Shown here one piece after another: positions 1 through 7,546 of a stretch of 64,000 bases of DNA (within the stretch, counting starts at the first letter, position 1; every line of letters begins with the position of its first letter). The translations under genes and the position numbers were made by a program. Source of the DNA: Streptomyces lacrimifluminis (GTDB taxonomy: Bacteria; Actinomycetota; Actinomycetes; Streptomycetales; Streptomycetaceae). The notes beneath the pieces were generated by a model that made no database searches, was not told the origin of the DNA, and worked only from the letters and a program-made list of their open reading frames with translations. The DNA is taken from NCBI RefSeq assembly GCF_014646095.1, contig NZ_BMMU01000032.1, positions 19,352 to 83,351 on the forward strand. The letters run 5' to 3'.

Positions 1-404
1 CGCGACTCCGCTTCGAACCTCGAAGGTGAAGGTCTCTCGTGCGGTGACCGAGGTCCGCAGGCATCGACAGCCGCTCCCTGGCGGGCAACCAACGGACAAA
101 GTCACCGGGTTCGGGGACACAGGGTCCGGCAGCGGTCATCGTTGCGGCCCTTCGGATGCGCCCGGGCACTGTGGGGCCCCACGCAGACACTGGGGCAAGC
201 GGTCCCTGGACAATCGGGCGCGGGACCGAATCGACCTGCGGCTCCACCGCGTCGGGGCGACCAGCCGCGACGGCCCCGCGGGTTGACGTACCGGGCGTCC
301 GGTTGAGACGCGGCGCCCGGTCGCCATGTCCGCCGAATACTGACACGCTCACCAGCGAGACCGACACACGAGACCGACACAACGGACCCACGATCGGAGC
401 GTGC
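1..404. other. no gene recognised; leader of dioxygenase gene
   Basis: No reading frame here has both convincing third-position G/C bias and a plausible start. Frames that cross it are short or run antisense to the dioxygenase. The last ~60 bases must hold the ribosome binding site (GGAG about 8 bases before the ATG at 405) and probably the promoter of that gene, but no clear -35/-10 pair was seen. Confidence 0.4.
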
Positions 405-1406
405 ATGAGGACGAACCGGCCCGCGAACGGCGAAGTGCCCCCGACCGACCAGGAGTCGGGGGAGGCGAGCGCAGCCGGAGTCGAGGTGAGGCCTGTCGCG
501 GGGCACATCGGTGCCGAGATCTCGGGCGTCGACCTGACCGAGCCCCTGGACAGCGCCGTGGTCGCCGCGATCAGGGCGGCCGTCCTGCGCTGGAAGGTGG
601 TGTTCTTCCGTGGCCAACGGCTGGACCACGCCGGGCACATCGCCTTCGCACGCCGGTTCGGCGAGCCGGTCGTCCTCGGACGGCGCGGCGGCGCCTCACC
701 GCCCGACTTCCCCGAGATCGAGACGACCGCCGACCGGCTGGAGCTGGGCGGACGCTACGGCATGGAGCACACCGAGTGGCTGGAGCGGCGCCGCCACTCG
801 CTGTTGCGAGGCTGGCACTGTGACCACGGTGCCCGTATCGACCCGCCCGCCGCGACCGTCCTGCGCGCCGAAACCGTACCGCCGTACGGAGGTGACACCA
901 CCTGGTCCAACCTGGCCGCCGCGTACGCCGGACTCTCAGCGCCCGTACGGGAGTTCGTCGACGGACTCAGGGCCGAGCACCGGCTCGGCGTCGGCTACCA
1001 GGCGCGGCCCGGTGACGACGCGTATCTGCGGCATCTGCTGGACCACCAGGTCGCCTCGGTGCACCCGTTGGTGCGGGTCCACCCGGAGACGGGGGAGCGG
1101 GTGCTGTTCGTCAACGGCTACTACCTGGAGCAGATCGTGGACGTCTCCCGCGCGGAGAGCCGACTGCTCCTGGAGATGCTCCTCGAACAGGCGACCAGGC
1201 CCGAGTACACGGTCCGTTTCCGCTGGGAGCCCGGCAGCGTCGCCTTCTGGGACAACCGGGCCACCATCCACCTCGCCCCCGGCGACAACGCCCACCTCGG
1301 CCACCCCCGGGTCATGCACCGCGTGTTGCTGACCGGCGACATCCCGGCCGGCGTGGACGGCAGACCGTCGGAGCCGGTCACCGGTACCGAAGCCGGACGC
1401 TGGTGA
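405..1406 (+). CDS. TauD/TfdA-family 2-oxoglutarate dioxygenase
   Basis: 333 aa, the usual length for this Fe(II)/2-oxoglutarate dioxygenase family, which hydroxylates substrates such as taurine or aryloxyalkanoates and so releases sulfite or an aldehyde. The N-terminal family signature IGAEISGVDL is present. The facial-triad HxD appears as WHCDHG (H138, D140) and the distal histidine in the C-terminal VMHRVLL (H about 305), preceded by the conserved FWDNRATIH. All key residues are therefore visible. The ATG at 405 is chosen over upstream in-frame starts because it follows a GGAG and precedes the first conserved strand. An LLM flavin oxidoreductase lies convergently 7 bases downstream, a pairing that fits sulfonate or ester scavenging. 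The substrate cannot be told from sequence. Confidence 0.9.
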   Translation: MRTNRPANGEVPPTDQESGEASAAGVEVRPVAGHIGAEISGVDLTEPLDSAVVAAIRAAVLRWKVVFFRGQRLDHAGHIAFARRFGEPVVLGRRGGASPPDFPEIETTADRLELGGRYGMEHTEWLERRRHSLLRGWHCDHGARIDPPAATVLRAETVPPYGGDTTWSNLAAAYAGLSAPVREFVDGLRAEHRLGVGYQARPGDDAYLRHLLDHQVASVHPLVRVHPETGERVLFVNGYYLEQIVDVSRAESRLLLEMLLEQATRPEYTVRFRWEPGSVAFWDNRATIHLAPGDNAHLGHPRVMHRVLLTGDIPAGVDGRPSEPVTGTEAGRW

Positions 1407-1413
1407 GGGCGCC

Positions 1414-2445
1414 TCAGCCGGTGGCCGGCTGCCAGCCCAGTGCGGGACCGAGCCGGGTCGCGATGTCCGTGAGGATCTGGACGTAGTCCTCGTGGTCGAA
1501 GGTGAACGGCAGCGCGAAGGCCACCTCGTCGATCTCCTGGAACGCGACGTGCGCGTAGAGGCGTTCGGCGATCTCGGCCGACGTGCCGACGAGGTCCGGC
1601 GCGAACATCAGCCGTGCCGGACCCTGCGGGGCCTCGGTCCGTGGCAGCCGCTTCGCCGCGTACTCCTCGTACTTCGCGCGCTGCTCGGGCGAGGCGCTGT
1701 CGGTGGGGATCACGACGAGGCCCTGGGAGACCCGGGCCCGGTCGCCGTCCGGGTGGTGGGCGCGGAAGGCCCGGACGCCCGCCAGCTGGATCTCGGCGAA
1801 GTCCGGCGCCTCCTCGTGCCCCTCGGCCTTGACGACACTGCTGGTCAGGAAGTTCATCCCGTGCTCACCGGCCCACTGGGCCGACCGCAGACTGCCGCCG
1901 CCGTACCACAGCCGGCTGCCCAGCCCCGGGGAATGCGGTTGCACCCGGTCGGAGAACACCTCGAATCCCTGCACCCCGCTGAAGTCGCTGGCCGCCTTGC
2001 CGCGTACGTGGTCCAGCAGTCGTTCGACCCGCTGGTAGCTGAAGTCCTCGGCATCCGCCGTGCCGGGGTACAGGGCGTCCTTGATGTGGTCGTAGTTCAT
2101 CGGTGGGCCCACACTCAGACCCGGGTTCAGCCGGCCGCCGGAGAGGATGTCGACGGTCGCCAGGTCCTCCGCCAGACGCAGCGGGTTCTCCCAGCCCAGG
2201 GGGATGACCGCGGTGCCCAGCTCGATACGGCGGGTGCGCTGCGAGGCCGCCGCGAGGACGGCCACGGGGGAGGAGATCCCGTACTGGAGATGGCGGTGGC
2301 GCAGCCACGCGCTGTCGAAACCCAGCCGCTCACCCAGCTCGATGATCTCCAGCGTTGATTCGTGCCCTGCTCGCGGATCGTCCCCGTCGAACAGTCCGAT
2401 GGTGAGAAAGCCCAGTTTGCGCAGCGGCTGTGAGGGGGACGGCAC
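1414..2445 (-). CDS. LLM-class flavin-dependent oxidoreductase
   Basis: 343 aa luciferase-like monooxygenase. This TIM-barrel family uses reduced FMN (or F420) and includes alkanesulfonate and nitrilotriacetate monooxygenases. Family features seen are the N-terminal LGFLTIGLFDG strand, ERLGFDSAWLRHRH, RIELGTAVIPLGWENP, LSGGRLNPGLSVGPP and the C-terminal VGTSAEIAERL. It is transcribed towards the TauD-type gene. A longer TTG start at 2457 exists, but the GTG at 2445 sits 5 bases after a GGAGG and is preferred. It may act with the neighbouring dioxygenase in oxidative breakdown of a sulfonate or similar small molecule, but that is inference from proximity only. Confidence 0.85.
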   Translation of the reverse strand: MPSPSQPLRKLGFLTIGLFDGDDPRAGHESTLEIIELGERLGFDSAWLRHRHLQYGISSPVAVLAAASQRTRRIELGTAVIPLGWENPLRLAEDLATVDILSGGRLNPGLSVGPPMNYDHIKDALYPGTADAEDFSYQRVERLLDHVRGKAASDFSGVQGFEVFSDRVQPHSPGLGSRLWYGGGSLRSAQWAGEHGMNFLTSSVVKAEGHEEAPDFAEIQLAGVRAFRAHHPDGDRARVSQGLVVIPTDSASPEQRAKYEEYAAKRLPRTEAPQGPARLMFAPDLVGTSAEIAERLYAHVAFQEIDEVAFALPFTFDHEDYVQILTDIATRLGPALGWQPATG

Positions 2446-2475
2446 GAACTCCTCCAACGATCGTCGTACGCACGT

Positions 2476-4026
2476 TCACGCTTCGTCGATTGTGCCAGCC
2501 GGCCGGGTCAGCGGAATGACGACCTCGTCCTCGACCGGTGGATCCAGCTCCTGCCTGAGCTTGCCGGTCGCGGAGAAGCAGCGCAGCCGGACCTCCTCGG
2601 GAGACACGTCGATGCGCAGGAAGCTCTTGAAGAACGGCGGGCTGTACGTCGCCGAACCGGGCGAGAACAGTTGCGTGTACGCCTTCCGGACCGGGAGCCG
2701 CAGACGCCGCGTCCGGTCGGGACGGCGGGCCGTGCCCAGCAGGCCGGCGACCAGCCGGATGCGCCAGGTGAGGCGGACGGACTCGCCGGGGTCGCGCGTC
2801 GGACGGATGCCCAGGCGCTCGGCGATCACGGCCGTCGCCTCGGCCTCGGTGAGGGTGAAGAAGCGGCGCAGGTGCAGCCGTCGGCCGTAGATGCGGCTGT
2901 AGAAGGCCAGCGAGTCGCCGCGCAGGGGATAGCAGCGGAAGTCGTCCTCGGTGACGTCGGCCACCGAGACGGGCTTGATGGTGTGGGTGGCGTGCATGAA
3001 CGCACCGCCCCCGCCCGAGACGATGTACTGGATGGTCCCGTTGACGCGGCCGGGCACGCTCACCGGATAGCGCTGGTAGTTGTGGATGTCACCGCCTATC
3101 GCGGCCACGAAGTTCCGCTCCGGAACGCGGACCAGGTCGTCGACCGTGCCGCCGCCCTCGATCGGGCAGGGGTGGTGCTCGCCGTCCACGTACAGGGGTG
3201 ACCCCGTGATGAGGATCTTCGGGACGGGCCCCGAGGACACCTCTTTCAGCCAGCGGCCCTGCTCGGCGTCGAGCGTGCCCAGCAGGCCGGTGTCGATGCC
3301 TATGATGCGCACCGGTCCGGCGTCGATCGCCCAGTACGGGCCGGGCTGGACGGACTGTTGGGCCGGCGCCGAGCGCAACTTGCTTGCCTCGGCGAGGCGT
3401 TGCTCGTCCACGGCGCTCGGCCTGTGCCACAGCTTCGAGCGCAGCCAGGCGGGGGTCAGCGGGCGGGGCGCGGGCTCGGCCGGGAGGGGCGGGGCGTCGC
3501 AGAAGACGCGCATGAACCCGTTCAGGTCCTCGTACCAGTCATGGTTGCCCGGTATCGCGTAGATGGGCGCCGGGTAGCTCTGGTAGGGGCGGAAGAACTT
3601 GGTGCCGAAGTCGTCGGTCGCCCCGACGGGATAGATCACGTCGCTGGCGAGCACGGAGAACGCCGTGTCCTGACCGATCGTCAGAAAGCCGGGGACGACG
3701 GCGTACTGGGGTGCGTCACCCTCGCCCGTGTCGCCGATGACCATGAAGGAGAAGCGGTCCGGGTCGCTGCGCCGGATCACCTTGTCGGCGGGAGCGCCCG
3801 CGGCTGTCCGCTGTTCGGACCAGCGGCTGCGGGTGCGGCCCGTGGGATCGCCGAACCAGGAGGCCAGCACACCGTTGCGAGCGGGCCACAGCGTCCGGGG
3901 GTTGACCCACGAGAGCTTCTCGACCCGATCCGGCATCAACTCGCGGTAGGAGCCCGGGTTTTCGAGACCCCATCCGGCGCCCTCGGGGGTGTCGCGGGAT
4001 GAGTGAGTCCGTGAAGGGTCAACCAT
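2476..4026 (-). CDS. calcineurin-like metallophosphoesterase
   Basis: 516 aa with the binuclear-metal motifs of the calcineurin-like phosphoesterase fold in order: GDTGEG near residue 100, GNHD in AIPGNHDWYED, LITGSPLY, and GGDIHN (the GDxH site). The family hydrolyses phosphomonoesters or diesters, and the substrate here is unknown. No signal peptide is visible, so it is probably cytosolic. The frame is open further upstream (to 4188), but that stretch overlaps the end of the MHYT gene. The ATG at 4026 leaves a 20-base gap and is preferred, although its ribosome binding site is weak, so translation may be coupled to the MHYT gene. The pairing with a sensor membrane protein suggests a signalling or membrane-proximal role. 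Confidence 0.85.
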   Translation of the reverse strand: MVDPSRTHSSRDTPEGAGWGLENPGSYRELMPDRVEKLSWVNPRTLWPARNGVLASWFGDPTGRTRSRWSEQRTAAGAPADKVIRRSDPDRFSFMVIGDTGEGDAPQYAVVPGFLTIGQDTAFSVLASDVIYPVGATDDFGTKFFRPYQSYPAPIYAIPGNHDWYEDLNGFMRVFCDAPPLPAEPAPRPLTPAWLRSKLWHRPSAVDEQRLAEASKLRSAPAQQSVQPGPYWAIDAGPVRIIGIDTGLLGTLDAEQGRWLKEVSSGPVPKILITGSPLYVDGEHHPCPIEGGGTVDDLVRVPERNFVAAIGGDIHNYQRYPVSVPGRVNGTIQYIVSGGGGAFMHATHTIKPVSVADVTEDDFRCYPLRGDSLAFYSRIYGRRLHLRRFFTLTEAEATAVIAERLGIRPTRDPGESVRLTWRIRLVAGLLGTARRPDRTRRLRLPVRKAYTQLFSPGSATYSPPFFKSFLRIDVSPEEVRLRCFSATGKLRQELDPPVEDEVVIPLTRPAGTIDEA

Positions 4027-4046
4027 CGGGGCACCGTAGCAATGTC

Positions 4047-4928
4047 CTACAGGCGAAGATCCGTCCGGGTCCGGGGCGGGGTCCGCTGCCAGCTGGGAGA
4101 GCGTCGTCCTGTGTCGTGGGACGCCGACTGCTGCGGTATCTGCGGCGCCTCTCGCGCGGGCTGTCGACGGGGGTTCCTTCCTCCCCATTCCCCTTCACCC
4201 AGCACCAGCAACGGGTCGAACATCACCACGACCGCGGCCAGTAGGAGGAAGATCGCCGGGCCGATCAGCATCGGCAGCAGCAGCGAGGTCGGCGAGTCAC
4301 CGGCCCAGGTGTTGGCGGACGTCTCGTGCAGATGCACGCTGACGGCGGCCATGCCCGTGTAGTGCATACCGCTGACGGCCACACCCATCACCAGGCTGGC
4401 CCCGAGGCTGGTCAGGAAACCCCGGATGGAGACGGCGGCCCACAGCGCGGCGGTCGCGGCGACGATGGCGATCACCACCGAGAGTGTCACGGTCGCCACG
4501 TCGTAGCGGATCGTGCCGTTCAGATGGAGCGCCGCCATGCCGAGGTAGTGCATCGCGGCGACGCCGAGACCGGTCACGATGCCCGCGGCGGAGAGCGCCG
4601 CAGGCGTGGCCCCGCGATATCCGACGACGAACACCCCGATACCGACGACGACGATCGCGACGGCGAGGCTGATGACCGTCAGCCCGGTGTCGTAGCGGAC
4701 CGCGGTCTCCTCGACCTGGAACCCGATCATCGCGATGAAGTGCATGGTCCAGATCCCGCACCCGATGGCCGCGGCCCCCAGTGCCAGCCAACCCGGCTTC
4801 CACGAGTCCAGGTTGAGCAGCGATCTGACCACACAGCGCAACCCCAGGGCGCTTCCCAGGCAGGCCATGACGTAGGCGGCCACAGGCGTGACGAACCCGT
4901 AACTGAATCCGTCAATTGTTCCTTGCAT
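4047..4928 (-). CDS. MHYT-domain integral membrane sensor protein
   Basis: 293 aa with about seven hydrophobic segments. It carries three copies of the MHYT-type motif at the ends of successive helix pairs: MHFIAM, MHYLGM and MHYTGM. The MHYT domain is proposed in the literature to bind a metal (copper) and sense diatomic gases. In many bacteria it is fused to GGDEF/EAL domains, but here no output domain follows. The soluble C-terminus is short, basic and proline-rich. The ATG at 4928 has a GGGGGA just upstream; an earlier in-frame ATG at 4991 lacks one. The metallophosphoesterase gene follows after 20 bases in the same direction and may be the output partner. Confidence 0.9.
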   Translation of the reverse strand: MQGTIDGFSYGFVTPVAAYVMACLGSALGLRCVVRSLLNLDSWKPGWLALGAAAIGCGIWTMHFIAMIGFQVEETAVRYDTGLTVISLAVAIVVVGIGVFVVGYRGATPAALSAAGIVTGLGVAAMHYLGMAALHLNGTIRYDVATVTLSVVIAIVAATAALWAAVSIRGFLTSLGASLVMGVAVSGMHYTGMAAVSVHLHETSANTWAGDSPTSLLLPMLIGPAIFLLLAAVVVMFDPLLVLGEGEWGGRNPRRQPAREAPQIPQQSASHDTGRRSPSWQRTPPRTRTDLRL

Positions 4929-5200
4929 ATGCCAAATCCCCCCGAGGCGCAACACATTGAGGGGTGAAATTCTCGCCTCAAGTGCGAACAAAGCAAGCGG
5001 TTACCGCAGGTACTCGGTGAATTTCATTTGACTGATGGTCAAGATCGGTCGATAAGGGATGGGATTCGGCCGGAATCCCTGATTCCGGTAATGGCGCTGC
5101 CGTTTGGACCGCTGATCGCTATGCTGCGCGCCAAAGCGTTCAAACGAACATTCCGGTGTACGGGTACGCCGGTGCATCCGGACATGAGGGAGTGAACGGT
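4929..5200. promoter_or_regulatory. divergent promoter region with operator-like palindromes
   Basis: The intergenic region between the MHYT gene (minus) and the DeoR/LacI-type regulator (plus). At 5061-5079 lies an inverted repeat with 7-bp arms, GGGATTC and GAATCCC, around GGCCG. At 5133-5145 the minus strand reads GTTTGAACGCTTT, and at 5101-5113 a related CGTTTGGACCGCT occurs. Similar GTTTGACCGCTTT words recur downstream of the regulator at 6334-6346. These are candidate operators for the regulator itself. A GAGGGAG sits about 8 bases before the ATG at 5201. Confidence 0.45.
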
Positions 5201-6331
5201 ATGCGCGAGCCGGTCGAAGTGAGGCGGCAGCGGATCCTGGCCGCCGTACAGGCACGCGGCGCGGCCCGGGTGACCGATCTCGCCGCCGAACTGGAGGTCT
5301 CGGTGGTCACCGTCCGCCGCGACGTGGAGGAACTCGCCCGCGAGGGCAGGCTCCGGCGCGGCCACGGCATCGCCCGCTCGACGCTTCCGGTACCGGACGC
5401 CCGGCCCGAGCCGGTCACCGCGCCCGGGGACGGCGACACCGTCGTTCTGGTCGTCCCCGCCCGCCACTCCTACCTCTACGAGACCCTGCACGGCGCCCGC
5501 CCCGTCCTTGAGGAGGCCGGCGTACGCATCGCCCTGCACATCGCCCCGCAGGCCGCCGGCGCCGAACAGCCCCTGGTGGAGCGGGCGTTGGCGGACGGCG
5601 CCAGGGGGGTGCTGATCGCCCCCCGCTGGCGCACCCTCGCCGCCGAGGAGGCCGACGCGAAATGGCTGTGCGGGCTCGGCGTGCCGACCGTCCTGATGGA
5701 GCGCAGGCCCCGCCCCGGCAGCGCACTGCACGCCCTGGACTCCGTCTGCACCGACCACTGGTACGGCGCCCATCTCGCCGTGGAACACCTGGTCGCCCTC
5801 GGCCACCGCAGGATCGTCTTCGCCACCCGCGACGACAGCCCCACCGCACGGGCCCTGCGCATCGCCTTGACGGGGATCGCCGGCGCCCATCCGGAACTCG
5901 ACGCCTGGACCCTCACGCTGAGTTCGCCCGACGCGCGCCCCGACCGCACGGCCGACGTGGACCGTCCCGCCGTCGACCTGCCCGGCGTCCTGCGTGAACT
6001 GGACGCCACGGCGTGTGTGCTGCACGGCGACGTGGACGCGCTGATGCTGGTCCAGGACCTGGTCGCGCACGGCGTCAGGGTGCCGGAGGACTGCTCGGTC
6101 GTCGCGTACGACGACGTCGTGGCCGCCCTCGGCAGTACCCCCCTCACCGCCGTCTCCCCGCCCAAGGGCGAGGTCGGCCGGGCCGCCGCCGGACTGCTCC
6201 TGCACCGGCTGGGGGATCCGCGCGGGAGTGGGACAGGGCCGGCGCGGCGGATCGAGCTGCTGCCGGAGCTCAAGGTGCGAGGTTCGACGCGCGCGCTGAC
6301 CTCCGTGGTGTCCCCGCCCGCTGCGGAATGA
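5201..6331 (+). CDS. hybrid regulator: DeoR-type HTH plus LacI-type sugar-binding domain
   Basis: 376 aa. Residues ~5-60 form a DeoR-type winged helix (RRQRILAAVQARG, then VVTVRRDVEELAREG). From about residue 75 the chain resembles a LacI/periplasmic-binding sensor domain, with VVLVVPARHSYLY, LVALGHRRIVFA, DALMLVQDL and VPEDCSVVAYDD. This substrate-binding fold replaces the sugar-phosphate-isomerase-like domain of classical DeoR proteins. It probably represses the following dehydrogenase and DUF2264 genes and responds to a sugar or sugar acid. The ATG at 5201 is preceded by a good GAGGGAG; an in-frame ATG at 5156 is not. Candidate operators lie on both sides of the gene. Confidence 0.85.
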   Translation: MREPVEVRRQRILAAVQARGAARVTDLAAELEVSVVTVRRDVEELAREGRLRRGHGIARSTLPVPDARPEPVTAPGDGDTVVLVVPARHSYLYETLHGARPVLEEAGVRIALHIAPQAAGAEQPLVERALADGARGVLIAPRWRTLAAEEADAKWLCGLGVPTVLMERRPRPGSALHALDSVCTDHWYGAHLAVEHLVALGHRRIVFATRDDSPTARALRIALTGIAGAHPELDAWTLTLSSPDARPDRTADVDRPAVDLPGVLRELDATACVLHGDVDALMLVQDLVAHGVRVPEDCSVVAYDDVVAALGSTPLTAVSPPKGEVGRAAAGLLLHRLGDPRGSGTGPARRIELLPELKVRGSTRALTSVVSPPAAE

Positions 6332-6333
6332 GC

Positions 6334-6378
6334 GTTTGACCGCTTTATTTTCTTCTGATCGCTCTCTTGACCGTTTTC
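6334..6378. promoter_or_regulatory. repeated GTTTGACCG(C/T)TTT-type words upstream of dehydrogenase
   Basis: Two related words, GTTTGACCGCTTT (6334-6346) and CTTGACCGTTTTC (6366-6378), lie between the regulator gene and the 2-hydroxyacid dehydrogenase gene. Near-copies occur upstream of the regulator on the opposite strand. Spacing of about 32 bp and presence in both promoter regions suggest operator half-sites of the adjacent regulator. This is inferred from sequence recurrence only. Confidence 0.4.
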
Positions 6379-6514
6379 CTTGCGCCGATCAGGATTTCCG
6401 TATCAGGAACCGGACCTGGCCCGCGCGGTCCGCCGTAGTGGTCCGACCGCGGGTTTCGTCAAGCAGCGGCTTGTGCACCGGAGTTCCCGACCACCAAGGA
6501 GTGACCGACCTCGT

Positions 6515-7546
6515 ATGACCGTGTCCTCGCCGGGTCCCGGCTTCCGCCCCCGTGCCGCCCTCGCGATGTCCCCGGACGCCGCGACCGCCGTCGTCGACCC
6601 CGCCGCACTGGCGGCCTTCGCCGCTGTGTGCGACCTGGCCCCGCTGCCGGTCCTCGACGACTTCGGCACCGACCGCGCCCGCGAGATCCTCGCCGACGTC
6701 GACCTTCTCGTCACCGGCTGGGGCTGCCCCGTAGTGGACGCCGACGCACTCGCGACGGCGCCCCGGCTGCGGGCGATCGTGCACACGGGGGGCAGCGTCC
6801 GCGCGCATGTCACCGACGCCTGCTGGGAGCGCGGCATCGAGGTGTCGTCCGCCGCCGCCGCCAACGCCCTGCCGGTCGCCGAGTACACCCTCGCGATGAT
6901 CCTTCTCACCGGCAAACAGGTCCTGGAACGGGGTCACGCCTACGCCACCACCCGCACCCGCGACAACTGGCTGCGCACCTCCCGCACGATCGGCAACTAC
7001 CGCCGGACCATCGGCGTCGTCTCCGCCTCCCTGATCGGCCGCCGCGTCATCGAACTGCTGCGCCCCCACGACTTCGAGATCCTCCTGTACGACCCCTGCG
7101 TCACCGATGCCGACATGGATGAACTCGGAGTGGAACGCGTCGAGTTGGACGCCCTGTTCACCCGCTCCGACACCGTCAGTCTGCACACCCCGTTGCTGCC
7201 CGCCACCCGGGGCCTGGTGAGCCGCGCCCTGCTCGACGCCATGCGCCCCGGCGCCGTGCTCATCAACACCGCCCGCGGGGGCGTCGTCGACCAGGACGCC
7301 CTCACCGACGCTGTCCGGGAGCGTCGCATCCGCGCCGTGCTCGACGTCACCGACCCCGAAGTCCTGCCGCCCGACCACCCGCTGTGGACCTGCCCCGACG
7401 CACTTCTCACCCCCCACCTCGCCGGTTCCCAGGGCAACGAGTGGCGCCGCCTGGCCGACCTCGCCGTCGCCGAGACGGAACACTGGGCATCCGGCGCGGG
7501 ATTCCGCCATCCCGTACGACGCGAAAGGCTGGCCTTCCTCGCATGA
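6515..7546 (+). CDS. D-isomer-specific 2-hydroxyacid dehydrogenase
   Basis: 343 aa NAD(P)-dependent dehydrogenase that would interconvert a 2-hydroxy acid and a 2-keto acid. The substrate domain is N-terminal. The cofactor domain has the hydrophobic stretch before IGRRVIELL, but the usual GxGxxG glycines are partly replaced (VVSASLIG). The catalytic residues are visible: Arg in NTARGGVVDQ, Glu in VTDPEVLPPDHPL and His in TPHLAGSQG. The ATG at 6515 has an AAGGAG upstream at 6495-6500. Its stop overlaps the start of the next gene (ATGA), so the two are translationally coupled. With the hybrid regulator and DUF2264 protein it forms a small carbohydrate or sugar-acid operon. Confidence 0.88.
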   Translation: MTVSSPGPGFRPRAALAMSPDAATAVVDPAALAAFAAVCDLAPLPVLDDFGTDRAREILADVDLLVTGWGCPVVDADALATAPRLRAIVHTGGSVRAHVTDACWERGIEVSSAAAANALPVAEYTLAMILLTGKQVLERGHAYATTRTRDNWLRTSRTIGNYRRTIGVVSASLIGRRVIELLRPHDFEILLYDPCVTDADMDELGVERVELDALFTRSDTVSLHTPLLPATRGLVSRALLDAMRPGAVLINTARGGVVDQDALTDAVRERRIRAVLDVTDPEVLPPDHPLWTCPDALLTPHLAGSQGNEWRRLADLAVAETEHWASGAGFRHPVRRERLAFLA

